Positions 1-7,295 of a stretch of DNA of 26,085 nt are shown in pieces. Positions within the stretch are counted from its first letter, which is position 1. Each line of letters opens with the position of its first letter. A program made the position numbers and the translations under genes. The notes beneath the pieces were generated by a model, which was not told the DNA's origin, ran no database searches, and saw only the letters and a program-made list of their open reading frames with translations. This DNA comes from a virus: positions 1 to 26,085 of the IMG/VR virus record IMGVR_UViG_3300034284_001545; one strand, given 5' to 3'.

Positions 1-387
1 CTAGTAGAATCAGCAGAAGGAGCACCTGTAACTGCTGCCAACATAGAAGCAGCGGGACTTGAATATCGTGATCTTCCTCCTACAATCCCAGTAGAGGTAA
101 GAGAAGATGCAAATGGTAATCCTGTAGTTATTCAGGCAGAAGTTGCTTCAGCATTACTTGTTTTAGAAAGTCCAGCAGCACTAGCAGAAGCAATTGCTGG
201 GTGTTTTAATCCAGAACAAGCAATAGAAGGTTTGACAGAAGAGCAAAAATGCGAGTTAGGGAAAGCCTTGCTTAACATCGGAGCAGATATGTCTATTCCA
301 GAACGTGAAAAATCGGAAGATATTGTAGTTGTAACAATCATTGCTGGCCAAGTGATAGTTGGAACTGCATCAAGAAGGAGGAAATAA
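1..387 (+). CDS. C-terminal end of a probable phage structural protein (partial)
   Basis: The frame is open from the first base and stops at 385-387, giving 128 residues of the C-terminus of a larger protein. The visible part is acidic and alanine-rich, with a segment reading VEVREDANGNPVVIQAEVA. It ends in a hydrophobic stretch (IVVVTIIAGQVIVG) followed by a basic tail (SRRRK), which could be a membrane anchor or a buried strand. Base composition is richer in G+C than in the accessory genes further right, as expected for a highly expressed virion gene. The position just upstream of a lysis cassette fits a tail or other virion protein, but that is inference from context and I recognise no domain. 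Confidence 0.6.
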   Translation, partial: LVESAEGAPVTAANIEAAGLEYRDLPPTIPVEVREDANGNPVVIQAEVASALLVLESPAALAEAIAGCFNPEQAIEGLTEEQKCELGKALLNIGADMSIPEREKSEDIVVVTIIAGQVIVGTASRRRK

Positions 388-388
388 A

Positions 389-568
389 ATGAAATGGTTA
401 AAAAAATGGGGCATGGCAGCCCTAAACGAAAACTTTACATTCCTAGGGTTTTTCGTAGCCTGGGTAGTACTTGAGGGCAGCGCAAAAACAGTAGTAGGAT
501 ATGTAACTATAGCCTCAGTAGCCCTATGGTTTCTAACTATGGGCATTCGTGAAAAAGGGGAAGAGTAA
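389..568 (+). CDS. Small membrane protein, possibly holin-like
   Basis: A 59-aa protein whose ATG at 389 is preceded by a strong ribosome binding site (AAGGAGG, 375-381) located in the end of the upstream gene. After a basic start (MKWLKKWG) it has a hydrophobic region at about residues 17-54 that can form two short membrane helices broken near EGSAKT, and it ends in a charged tail (REKGEE). Size, topology and position at the head of a cassette that ends in an endolysin suggest a holin or holin partner. No family is recognised, and it could equally be another small phage membrane protein. Confidence 0.7.
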   Translation: MKWLKKWGMAALNENFTFLGFFVAWVVLEGSAKTVVGYVTIASVALWFLTMGIREKGEE

Positions 569-594
569 TAATACTATCCTATTAATAATACTAT
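566..594 (+). repeat. 12-bp direct repeat upstream of the lipoprotein promoter
   Basis: TAATAATACTAT occurs at 566-577 and again at 583-594, start to start 17 bp, in the gap between two genes and just before the -10 box at 617-622. The core TAATACTAT recurs in the promoter at 16231-16239. It may be a regulator site or low-complexity AT sequence. Confidence 0.45.
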
Positions 595-616
595 AAAACA
601 TTATCTTAATGTGTAG

Positions 617-628
617 TATAATATTAAT
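617..628 (+). promoter_or_regulatory. Promoter -10 box for a leaderless lipoprotein gene
   Basis: TATAAT at 617-622 is followed by six bases and then the ATG at 629. A start site seven bases after the -10 box would be the A of the ATG, so the mRNA would have no leader. No convincing -35 is seen, and no Shine-Dalgarno sequence precedes the gene. Confidence 0.6.
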
Positions 629-814
629 ATGAGAAAGTTGACCTCAGCCCTACTTTGCGGTATACTTGTAATGAGCCTTTCTGCTTGTTCAAGTCGCTAC
701 AGGTATTCCTGTCAGGACCCAGCAAACTGGAAAGAAGCAAAGTGCCTTCCACCAGAGTGTGAGGCAAGCGGTACATGTACAAAAGATTTAGTAAAGGAAA
801 CTGACAATGAGTAA
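629..814 (+). CDS. Small lipoprotein
   Basis: A 61-aa protein with a classic lipoprotein signal: basic start MRK, hydrophobic core LTSALLCGILVMSL, and lipobox LSAC with the acylated Cys at residue 20. The exported part is only about 41 residues, with five further Cys (residues 28, 39, 43, 49) and others in pairs that could form disulfides outside the membrane. It is transcribed from its own leaderless promoter and its end overlaps the next gene by 8 nt. In a lysis region a small lipoprotein may help disrupt the envelope, or it may act in superinfection exclusion; the sequence cannot decide. Confidence 0.75.
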   Translation: MRKLTSALLCGILVMSLSACSSRYRYSCQDPANWKEAKCLPPECEASGTCTKDLVKETDNE

Positions 815-1211
815 ACGTAGAACGCAAGCAGAACTAGATGGTTTATTAAAGTTTGTATTAGGTCTTACTTTAGGGGCAATTTTATTTTTTACAACAATGG
901 GTATTTTGTATGCCCTCGTTTTTGTTGAGCAACCATTAACTGGTCAATCTGAAAATGACAAAATGTTTTTTAACGTTCTTGGTAGCGTAGCAACATTTAT
1001 TACTGGAACACTTGCAGGTATTTTAATTGGTCAATCTGGTGCAAAAGATATTATGGATGCACAGTTGTCTAATAAAGAAATGGATTCTAAAAATACATTA
1101 GCAGATAAAAAACTTGAATCAGAAATTGATGAAGCAAAGGCACGAAGATTAAATAAGCCTGACGGAGCAATGCCAGAAGAACAACCTATTGATACAGATT
1201 GGGATAAATAA
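807..1211 (+). CDS. Two-helix membrane protein with charged tail, holin candidate
   Basis: A 134-aa protein with two predicted membrane helices: about residues 14-40 (KFVLGLTLGAILFFTTMGIL region) and about 52-74 (FNVLGSVATFITGTLAGILIG). The last 55 residues are strongly charged and probably a cytoplasmic coiled or flexible tail. Two helices plus a charged tail, directly before a DUF2061-like membrane protein and an endolysin, is a usual holin layout. The start overlaps the lipoprotein gene and has a modest AAGGAAA ribosome site. The holin role is inferred from context; no signature motif identifies it. Confidence 0.75.
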   Translation: MSKRRTQAELDGLLKFVLGLTLGAILFFTTMGILYALVFVEQPLTGQSENDKMFFNVLGSVATFITGTLAGILIGQSGAKDIMDAQLSNKEMDSKNTLADKKLESEIDEAKARRLNKPDGAMPEEQPIDTDWDK

Positions 1212-1444
1212 TGTCTAAAAAAAAATCAGATAGCAAAAAAAGAAGTATTTATAAATCAGTTACTTGGCCATTAGTCCATATTGGATTTGTTGGAACGTTA
1301 GTTTATTTTTTTGAAAAGGCTATTACTGGGGAAGCCCATTGGGAATATGCTGGCACATTTGCAATAATTTATACAGGATGTGAAATATTAGGTTTCTTTT
1401 TACATGAAAGAGCCTGGGCTAAATTTGGAAAAAAGGTTAAATAA
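1211..1444 (+). CDS. DUF2061-like membrane protein
   Basis: A 77-aa protein that starts in a TAATG overlap with the gene before. It shows the features of the DUF2061 membrane family: KSVTWPLVHIGFVGTLV near the N-terminus, a second hydrophobic helix, and a C-terminal motif GFFLHERAWAKFGKK (family proteins typically end with a leucine/tyrosine-rich helix and LHERxW). The biochemical function of this family is not known. Between a holin-like gene and the endolysin it may support lysis or membrane insertion. Confidence 0.75.
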   Translation: MSKKKSDSKKRSIYKSVTWPLVHIGFVGTLVYFFEKAITGEAHWEYAGTFAIIYTGCEILGFFLHERAWAKFGKKVK

Positions 1445-2031
1445 TGGCGGAGCAAGGTACAGCAGCACGACTTATTGAAGTTGCCACTGCAGAAGTAGGA
1501 ACTGTTGAAGGTCCTAAAGATAATGAAACAAAGTATGGAGCATATGCCAAAGCCAATTTCCAACCGTGGTGCGGAAGTTTTGTTAATTGGTGTGGTAATG
1601 AAGCAGGAGTAAAAATTCCTAATACCGTTTATACCCCTGGTGGAGCAGCAGCATTTAAGAAGTCTGGACAATGGATTGACGTAGATGTTGCAGATCCAGA
1701 GCCAGGAGATATTGCATACTTTGATTTTCCATCTGACGGGGTAGATAGAATATCCCATGTAGCAATTGTTGTTAAAGATAATGAAGATGGGACAGTCTGG
1801 TGTGTTGAAGGAAATACATCTGGAGATCCTAAAGGTAGCCAACGTAATGGTGGAGAGGTTTGTAAAAAACTTCGTGCTTACAAGAAAAATAAAAAAGGAA
1901 TTCTTATTTCTATTGTGGGTTTTGGCAGGCCTAAATTTGGTGCCTCTGCATCAAAAACACCAGCAGCCCCTGTAAAAAAGGGTACTGCTAAACCAAAAAC
2001 ATGCTCAGCATGTGGACAAACTATAAAATAA
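1444..2031 (+). CDS. CHAP-domain endolysin
   Basis: A 195-aa peptidoglycan hydrolase. A CHAP domain spans about residues 6-158. The catalytic Cys is C43 in the WCGSFVNWC motif, the His is H105 in ISHVAIV, and a polar third residue lies in the CVEGNTSGD segment (E122/N124). PEPGDIAYFDF before the His is typical of CHAP and NlpC/P60 folds. The tail is a Pro/Ala/Lys-rich linker (about 165-185) ending in CSACGQTIK, a CxxC pair that may bind zinc or the cell wall. It starts by TAATG overlap with the DUF2061-like gene. It should cleave an amide bond in host peptidoglycan at the end of infection; whether it is an amidase or an endopeptidase cannot be told from sequence. Confidence 0.9.
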   Translation: MAEQGTAARLIEVATAEVGTVEGPKDNETKYGAYAKANFQPWCGSFVNWCGNEAGVKIPNTVYTPGGAAAFKKSGQWIDVDVADPEPGDIAYFDFPSDGVDRISHVAIVVKDNEDGTVWCVEGNTSGDPKGSQRNGGEVCKKLRAYKKNKKGILISIVGFGRPKFGASASKTPAAPVKKGTAKPKTCSACGQTIK

Positions 2032-2037
2032 TAGTGC

Positions 2038-2065
2038 TTGACTAGCCAAAATTTTTTGGTATACT
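2038..2065 (+). promoter_or_regulatory. Promoter with palindromic spacer
   Basis: TTGACT (2038-2043) and TATACT (2060-2065) are separated by 16 bp. The spacer contains the perfect palindrome CCAAAATTTTTTGG (2046-2059; 6-bp arms, 2-nt centre), a possible operator. The predicted start is near 2072, giving a short leader with AGGGGAG before the ATG at 2092. It would drive the long gene run that begins with the Ntn hydrolase. Confidence 0.65.
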
Positions 2066-2091
2066 TAAATAGAAAAAGTAAAGGGGAGCCT

Positions 2092-2613
2092 ATGACAATC
2101 ATTGCTGTCGTTAAACAAGATGGTAAAGTCTATATGGCAGGAGATCGTGGTGCCTCTGATGACGATAATATAATGTCTATTGTCGCCCCCAAAGTTTGGA
2201 AAACTGGACCATATCTTTTTGGATATGCTGGAACAATGGATGGGGAAAGAATTAGGCATAACTTCAAACCACCACTACCAGAAGGAAATTTAGATAAGTT
2301 TATGTATACAAAATTTATCAAGTCATTACGTAAATTTTATGAAGAATGGTGGGTAGATACAACCAAAGATGCTGATTTTGGCATGATTATTTGTATTCGT
2401 GGAAGAATATTTGAACACAATGCAATAGACATGTCTTTAACAGAATATCAACAACCATTCTTGTGTATGGGGTCTGGATCGGGGTATGCCTATGGATCCT
2501 TATACTCAACACAAAAACAAAAAAATCCTAGAAATAGAGTAAGACAAGCAGTTGCATCAGCAATAGAATACTCCCCTTCATGTAAAGGGCCAATAGATAC
2601 GGTGAGTGCATAA
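2092..2613 (+). CDS. Proteasome/HslV-like Ntn hydrolase
   Basis: A 173-aa protein. ATG at 2092 is chosen because AGGGGAG lies just before it and because removal of Met exposes Thr as residue 1. Counting from that Thr, the protein has Thr1, Asp17 (in AGDRGAS) and Lys33 (in VAPKVW), the nucleophile and partners of proteasome beta subunits, and Ser129 in GSGSGYAYG, matching the GSG...YAYG region of beta subunits. The protein ends in IDTVSA, close to the expected Asp166/Ser169 region. No propeptide is present, as in HslV. It may be a self-assembling peptidase acting alone or with a host ATPase. No unfoldase gene is seen nearby. The next gene starts on its stop codon (TAATG). Confidence 0.85.
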   Translation: MTIIAVVKQDGKVYMAGDRGASDDDNIMSIVAPKVWKTGPYLFGYAGTMDGERIRHNFKPPLPEGNLDKFMYTKFIKSLRKFYEEWWVDTTKDADFGMIICIRGRIFEHNAIDMSLTEYQQPFLCMGSGSGYAYGSLYSTQKQKNPRNRVRQAVASAIEYSPSCKGPIDTVSA

Positions 2614-2819
2614 TGAGTGATATCTTTAAAGAAGAAAAAGAAGAGTTAGCAAATATTCAAGAATTTGAAATTTGGCTAGAAAATGGAATTAATAGAAAAT
2701 GGATAACTCCTCCATTTTGCAACACACACGATGGAGACCCATATATGACTGAAGAAGAAGAACAAGAATGGTCAGATGGAGGAGACCCTTGTCAAGTTGT
2801 ATTGAGAGTTATTAGTTAA
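2613..2819 (+). CDS. Small acidic phage protein of unknown function
   Basis: A 68-aa acidic protein with PPFCNTHDGDPYMTEEEEQE followed by DGGDPCQVVLRV. The pattern of a WxTxPFCxTHDG segment, an acidic stretch and a late GDPC segment is one I recall from small hypothetical proteins of actinobacterial phages. The two Cys and the His could bind a metal. It is coupled by TAATG overlaps on both sides. Function unknown. Confidence 0.8.
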   Translation: MSDIFKEEKEELANIQEFEIWLENGINRKWITPPFCNTHDGDPYMTEEEEQEWSDGGDPCQVVLRVIS

Positions 2820-4264
2820 TGATAATTTTAGGAATTAATGAAACAACTCATGATGCATCTGTGTCTTTGTTAAGAAATGGAGAGTTAGTATTTGCTGCAC
2901 ACGCAGAACGCTTCAGTAAACAAAAAAATGACTGGTTTACTAATGATGAACTAATTGATTGTGCACTTCAGTATGGAAAGCCAGATCGCATAGCCTATTA
3001 TGAAAATCGTTGGTTAAAAAAATCTAGAATATTGCTAAAAGGTGGATTTGGTGGTGGCAAGCCAAACTATCTAAACAGAAAAGATTTAAGGTGGGTGCCA
3101 AGAGAATCATTTAGCCATCACTATTCACACGCAGCAGCAGGCTACTACACAAGCCCATTTCGTGATGCTGTTATTGTTGTTTTAGATGCTATTGGCGAGT
3201 ACAACACCTCTACTATATGGGTAGGAGATGACTCAAGTATTAAACAAGTTTACAAAAAAAATTACCCCTTTAGTTTTGGTTTATTTTATTCAGCATTTAC
3301 ACAATTAGTTGGCTTAAAACCAAACGAAGAAGAATATATTTTTATGGGTATGGCAGCCTATGGGGATGCAAACAAATATTACAATAAAGTAAGAGATTAT
3401 TTTCCAGAGCACAACAAACAAAAATATAATTTTCACAAAGGCATTACTGACTGGGGCTGGGTAACAGAACAGGATAAGTTTGATATTGCTGCAGCAGTTC
3501 AAAAAGTATATGAACTTAGACTTATGGAATTCATGAAAATGGCAAGAACCATTACAGGAAAAACCGAGTTAGTATTTATGGGTGGTTGTGCATTAAACTG
3601 TTCTGCCAATACAAGATTGTGGGATATATTTGATGATGTTTGGATCATGCCAAATCCTGGAGATTCTGGAAGTTCATTAGGTGCTGCAGTTGCATCATAT
3701 GGAAAACATATTAAATGGCAAAATCCTTATCTAGGCTATGATTTGGGCGGGACTTATCCAGTATCAGAAATAATTACAGAGTTAATTAAAAATAAAGTAG
3801 CAGCGGTTGCGGTCGGCAGAGCAGAATATGGACCAAGGGCACTAGGAAACAGAAGCATCCTAGCAGATCCAAGGGATCCTTTAATTAAGGACAAAGTCAA
3901 TTTAATTAAACAAAGAGAACTTTTTAGACCATTTGCTCCAGTAGTCTTAGAAGAACATGCTAATAAATGGTTTGACATGAACTTTACATCTCCATATATG
4001 CAGTATGCAGTAAAGTGTTTACAGCCAGATAAAATTCCTGCAGTGGTCCATAAAGACGGAACGTCAAGAGTACAAACAGTAAACAAAGATCAACATCCTG
4101 GTTTGCACGAAGTTTTGTCTAACTGGTATGCACTTACGGGGGTTCCAGTATTATTAAATACTAGTTTAAATATTAAAGGGCAGCCATTGTTAAATGACGA
4201 AAAAGATATATTGGCATGGGAAAAAACATATAAAACCAAAGTTGTATGTGGTAAAAATGTCTAG
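2819..4264 (+). CDS. NodU/CmcH-family O-carbamoyltransferase
   Basis: A 481-aa protein that should transfer a carbamoyl group from carbamoyl phosphate to a hydroxyl of a sugar or small molecule through a carbamoyl-adenylate. The N-terminal Kae1/HSP70-like domain begins IILGINETTHDASVSLL. The iron site seen in TobZ (His, His+4, Asp+23) is present as H100, H104 and D123 with the same spacing. The C-terminal domain has the family hallmark EYGPRALGNRSILADPR (about 338-354), then LFRPFAPVVL and LLNTSLN. It is shorter than the usual 540-600 residues. It lies in an operon with a glycosyltransferase, so a glycan is the likely substrate. No carbamoyl phosphate synthase is visible, so the donor would come from the host. 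Confidence 0.9.
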   Translation: MIILGINETTHDASVSLLRNGELVFAAHAERFSKQKNDWFTNDELIDCALQYGKPDRIAYYENRWLKKSRILLKGGFGGGKPNYLNRKDLRWVPRESFSHHYSHAAAGYYTSPFRDAVIVVLDAIGEYNTSTIWVGDDSSIKQVYKKNYPFSFGLFYSAFTQLVGLKPNEEEYIFMGMAAYGDANKYYNKVRDYFPEHNKQKYNFHKGITDWGWVTEQDKFDIAAAVQKVYELRLMEFMKMARTITGKTELVFMGGCALNCSANTRLWDIFDDVWIMPNPGDSGSSLGAAVASYGKHIKWQNPYLGYDLGGTYPVSEIITELIKNKVAAVAVGRAEYGPRALGNRSILADPRDPLIKDKVNLIKQRELFRPFAPVVLEEHANKWFDMNFTSPYMQYAVKCLQPDKIPAVVHKDGTSRVQTVNKDQHPGLHEVLSNWYALTGVPVLLNTSLNIKGQPLLNDEKDILAWEKTYKTKVVCGKNV

Positions 4265-4916
4265 TTTTGATTTTAATATTTGGCAAAAATCTTTTGATAA
4301 ATCATTTTTATTTGTTAATGAAAGATCAAATGTTAGGCCAGATTGGCTAAACTACAACGAAGTATTAAAAACTGAATATAAAAATTCAATAATTAAGCCA
4401 ATAAATAAATATATTTATAAACTATGTCCACCCCCAAAATTAGTTTCTATTAGCAACAACGTTGTAACCTTATGTCAAGAAAACTTTGCTGAAATTTTTT
4501 TATTAAAAAAAACAAACTCTCTATCTTTAATCGCAACTGAAAAAATTCATGTAAGGCAGTTTTATTTGTCTAAAGAAGAAAAAGAAAAAAAAATAGGGTG
4601 TTTTGATCAAGTGTTTAATTGGGCTATGCCTTGGTTTATTGATGAAGAAAATATAGATATAGAAATATTACCAGTACTAGAATCTCCATTTTATTTCTAT
4701 AGTTTTTTTTATAAAAGCAAAAAAACATTACAAGAAAAAATAGAGCCACTTTTGTTATTTTTTAAGTTTAAAGATACGGGAAGCCACATGTTGGATGAAG
4801 AATGTGGTAGAATAAAAAGGCAGCAACCTGCATACTTGATAAAGTTTGCTTGTGATGATATAATGGTAAATAAGATAAAGGAGTTTTATGGCAAAGATAA
4901 AATTTTATCCATTTAA
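4257..4916 (+). CDS. Phage protein of unknown function, perhaps distant relative of the next two
   Basis: A 219-aa protein starting with ATG at 4257, which overlaps the carbamoyltransferase stop by 8 nt; no good Shine-Dalgarno is seen, so translation is probably coupled. It has an early VRPDWL and a C-terminal CGRIKRQQPAYLIKFACDD that lines up loosely with the MPDWY start and the I-x-x-GTPxxQxIPFKRD end of the two following proteins. This suggests, without proof, that the three share a fold. It is rich in aromatic residues, Lys and Ile. No catalytic motif is visible. Confidence 0.75.
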   Translation: MSSFDFNIWQKSFDKSFLFVNERSNVRPDWLNYNEVLKTEYKNSIIKPINKYIYKLCPPPKLVSISNNVVTLCQENFAEIFLLKKTNSLSLIATEKIHVRQFYLSKEEKEKKIGCFDQVFNWAMPWFIDEENIDIEILPVLESPFYFYSFFYKSKKTLQEKIEPLLLFFKFKDTGSHMLDEECGRIKRQQPAYLIKFACDDIMVNKIKEFYGKDKILSI

Positions 4917-5613
4917 TCAAGAAACAAAGGAAATAACTTTAGAACCAACCCCTGCATCTAAAAATATGCCAGATTGGTATAAAAAACAGCCAGCCTATGG
5001 AGGCAACGAAGAAGATTTTCTTAAAAAAGGATTTTCAGCATCAACAATAAAAAGATGCATGCCAATATTTGATGCTTTAAATAGTGGATACATAATTTAT
5101 TTTCCATGTGATGTATATGTAGATGCAACAAATCCAGAAAAAATTATTTGGTCTGTTCCAGAAAACATGAAAATGTTAAAAAGAGATTTAATCTCTTCAC
5201 ATAGTCCAGAACAAGTTTCTCATTATCCAAGAGATGAAAAAAAATATCATAAAGAAATTTTTAGAGTGCTACCTTTTTGGTCCGTCGGTACGCAAAAAGG
5301 ATACAGTTGTTTGTTTACACATCCAATTCATAGAGATAGTCTTCCATTTCAAGCGTTTTCAGCAATAATAGATACTGATAATTTTATAAGCGACGGACAT
5401 TTATCCATGTATATTGAAAAAGATTTTAAAGGAATAATTGAAAGAGGAACTCCATTAGTTCAAGTAATACCATTCAAAAGAGATAAACATGAAATGGAAA
5501 TTGTTGAGATTAAAGAGTCTATGAGCACAATAAGTAAACAAAGGTTATCAGTTAGAAGTAAGTTTAAAAATTTTTACAGAGATAACTTAAGACAAAAAAA
5601 GGAATACAGATGA
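4888..5613 (+). CDS. MPDWYK-type phage protein, DUF6065-like
   Basis: A 241-aa protein with a good AAAGGAG site before ATG 4888. Landmarks in order are PASKNMPDWYKK (about 22-33), KRCMPIFDALNSGY (about 55-70), GYSCLFTHPIHRDSLPF (about 138-153), and IIERGTPLVQVIPFKRD (about 185-203). The same landmarks appear in order in the next gene, so the two are paralogues. The layout, with a central W/Y-G-Y-S...THP segment and a late G-x-P-x-x-x-x-P-F segment, reminds me of DUF6065 proteins, but that is a weak recollection. Function unknown. The surrounding operon of carbamoyl- and glycosyltransferases suggests a role in surface decoration, perhaps on 2OG-enzyme substrates. Confidence 0.85.
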   Translation: MAKIKFYPFNQETKEITLEPTPASKNMPDWYKKQPAYGGNEEDFLKKGFSASTIKRCMPIFDALNSGYIIYFPCDVYVDATNPEKIIWSVPENMKMLKRDLISSHSPEQVSHYPRDEKKYHKEIFRVLPFWSVGTQKGYSCLFTHPIHRDSLPFQAFSAIIDTDNFISDGHLSMYIEKDFKGIIERGTPLVQVIPFKRDKHEMEIVEIKESMSTISKQRLSVRSKFKNFYRDNLRQKKEYR

Positions 5614-6338
5614 GCGATTTAAAAAAAATAACTTTTGTTCCATCTTTGGAACATTTTAAAGATAAATATACCGCACCAGTTCCAGCAATTACCATGGTTC
5701 CCGAGTGGTATAAAAGTCTTACCCTGTACGGGGATAGCAATGATATAAAAAACTTAAACCCAGTAAATCATATAGGAACTGACGGAACATTAGTTGACAC
5801 TAAAAAATGTATGCCATTTTTTGATGCTTTGACGTCAGGCTATTATTATTTGTTAGAAGATGATTTGCATGTTTCTTTAAATGATGATGGCTTCCCAACT
5901 TTAACTTGGAAAGGCGATGTTATGTTGGTTGATAAAAGACCAACTCTACAAATTCCAGTTCCAGGGAATTGTCATCAACTACATTTTGGTTTCAGAATGA
6001 ATTGGTTTTATCAGACTCCACCAGGGTATTCTGTTTTAGTCACACACCCTATGAATAGATATGATTTGCCATTTTATACTCTTTCTGGAATGGTTGATTC
6101 CGATATTTGGGGCCTTCCAGTATTTTTTTCATTTTTCTTAAAGCGAGACTTTATCGGTACAATTCCAAAAGGAACACCAATCATGCAATTTATTCCATTT
6201 AAAAGAGATGAATGGGAACTAGAAATAAAAACTGATGCTCAGTCTATACAAGAGGAAGAATTTAAGGCTGAAAAAAGAAGAACAATGGTAACTGGTTATT
6301 ATAAAGAAGACGTTTGGCAAAAAAAGGAGTACAAATGA
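5610..6338 (+). CDS. MPDWYK-type phage protein, paralogue of the previous gene
   Basis: A 242-aa protein coupled to the previous gene by an ATGA overlap, with AAAGGA upstream. It repeats the landmarks of its neighbour: AITMVPEWYKSL (about 24-35), TKKCMPFFDALTSGYYYLL (about 63-81), PPGYSVLVTHPMNRYDLPF (about 136-154) and IPKGTPIMQFIPFKRDEWE near 190-210. Both end in a short basic segment with KKEY. The close tandem arrangement points to duplication followed by strong divergence. Function unknown; see the entry before for what the family resembles. Confidence 0.85.
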   Translation: MSDLKKITFVPSLEHFKDKYTAPVPAITMVPEWYKSLTLYGDSNDIKNLNPVNHIGTDGTLVDTKKCMPFFDALTSGYYYLLEDDLHVSLNDDGFPTLTWKGDVMLVDKRPTLQIPVPGNCHQLHFGFRMNWFYQTPPGYSVLVTHPMNRYDLPFYTLSGMVDSDIWGLPVFFSFFLKRDFIGTIPKGTPIMQFIPFKRDEWELEIKTDAQSIQEEEFKAEKRRTMVTGYYKEDVWQKKEYK

Positions 6339-7294
6339 GTGATCTTTCTAAATTAACTAAAGAAGAAAAAGCAGAAAAACAAAATAATTCTATAGATAGT
6401 ATTAATGTTGTTATGTATTCATACAGAAATAAAGATGCAATTAAAACTTTAGAAAATTTAATGAAAAAATGGTCTGGTAAGGTATTTTTGTTTGTTCATT
6501 GGCATGATCAAAATGGTCCAAATAGGCATAAATTGCTAGAAGACCTAATTAATTCTTATGATAATAGCAACGGGGCCTATGTCTACATTCCTTGGGATGA
6601 CATAGAAGGGGCTGTTGCCTATAAAGATAATAGGCTAAAAGTAACCTTTGGAGGAAGATATCATTTAACTATAACTCCTGGAACAATGGTAGAACAAGAT
6701 TGGGATTTAAAGTTAATAAATTTTGTACAAGGAAAAAATATAATTGTTTCAGGTGACAAACAGGTAAAAATAGAAAAAAAGGACCAATTTTTTATTAAAA
6801 AACAATTATCAGACATATCCGACTTTACGTTAACAAACTTTATAGATAGAAATTTTATTTTTGGTAATGTAATTATGATGAAGAATAGTTCTTTAGGAGA
6901 ATATCATTTACCAGGCTGGTTAAAATATTATGGAGAAGAAGAAATTTTATCGTTACAATATTTTAGAGATAGTATTGAAATTTATGCTGCTCCACAAGAT
7001 GTTGTTTCGATAGATGGAAAAACAACACTAGAAGATTTTAATTACCACCTTACATTTTCTAGATATCACAATTACAACAAAGCCTTAGAATTATTTAAAA
7101 ATTCGTCAAATAATATTGTTGGCGAAGTTGATAAAAAAATTATAGATAATTTTTGTAATTTCCATAATTTTGATTTTAGGTCTTTGTCATTCTTGCCATT
7201 TAATCCAAATGACGTAGCATATAGGAGAACAGATTCTAAGTTTGATCGTCATAATGGAAGTAGATTTATTAAAGATTTAAAAAAGGTGGATTAA
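6335..7294 (+). CDS. Glycosyltransferase, GT60/GlcNAc-transferase-like
   Basis: A 319-aa protein; ATG 6335 has AAAGGAG at the right distance and an ATGA overlap with the gene before. It begins with INVVMYSYRNKD (about 23-34) and FLFVHWHDQNGPNR, a start typical of nucleotide-sugar transferases with a Rossmann-like fold. LTITPGTMVEQDWDLKLI (about 111-128) sits where the donor/metal site is in such enzymes. GEEEILSLQYFRDSIEIYAAP (about 200-220) matches the h-GEE-x-x-x-x-x-R-x-x-x-GYDxYxP pattern of the family that includes Skp1 GlcNAc-transferase. A DxD is not clean, so activity needs support. Probably transfers a sugar to a protein or glycan together with the neighbouring carbamoyltransferase. 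Confidence 0.7.
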   Translation: MSDLSKLTKEEKAEKQNNSIDSINVVMYSYRNKDAIKTLENLMKKWSGKVFLFVHWHDQNGPNRHKLLEDLINSYDNSNGAYVYIPWDDIEGAVAYKDNRLKVTFGGRYHLTITPGTMVEQDWDLKLINFVQGKNIIVSGDKQVKIEKKDQFFIKKQLSDISDFTLTNFIDRNFIFGNVIMMKNSSLGEYHLPGWLKYYGEEEILSLQYFRDSIEIYAAPQDVVSIDGKTTLEDFNYHLTFSRYHNYNKALELFKNSSNNIVGEVDKKIIDNFCNFHNFDFRSLSFLPFNPNDVAYRRTDSKFDRHNGSRFIKDLKKVD

Positions 7295-7295
7295 T

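Noticed and set aside
2038-2091. A TTG start at 2038 that would extend the Ntn hydrolase by 18 residues
   Set aside because: TTG 2038 is the -35 box itself, and the extension would hide the Thr1 that the catalytic numbering requires.
3754-4086. A long open frame antisense to the carbamoyltransferase gene
   Set aside because: It lies wholly across a gene with clear catalytic motifs, has no ribosome site and reads as a shadow of its codons; the same holds for 1369-1842 and 11663-11977 on the minus strand.
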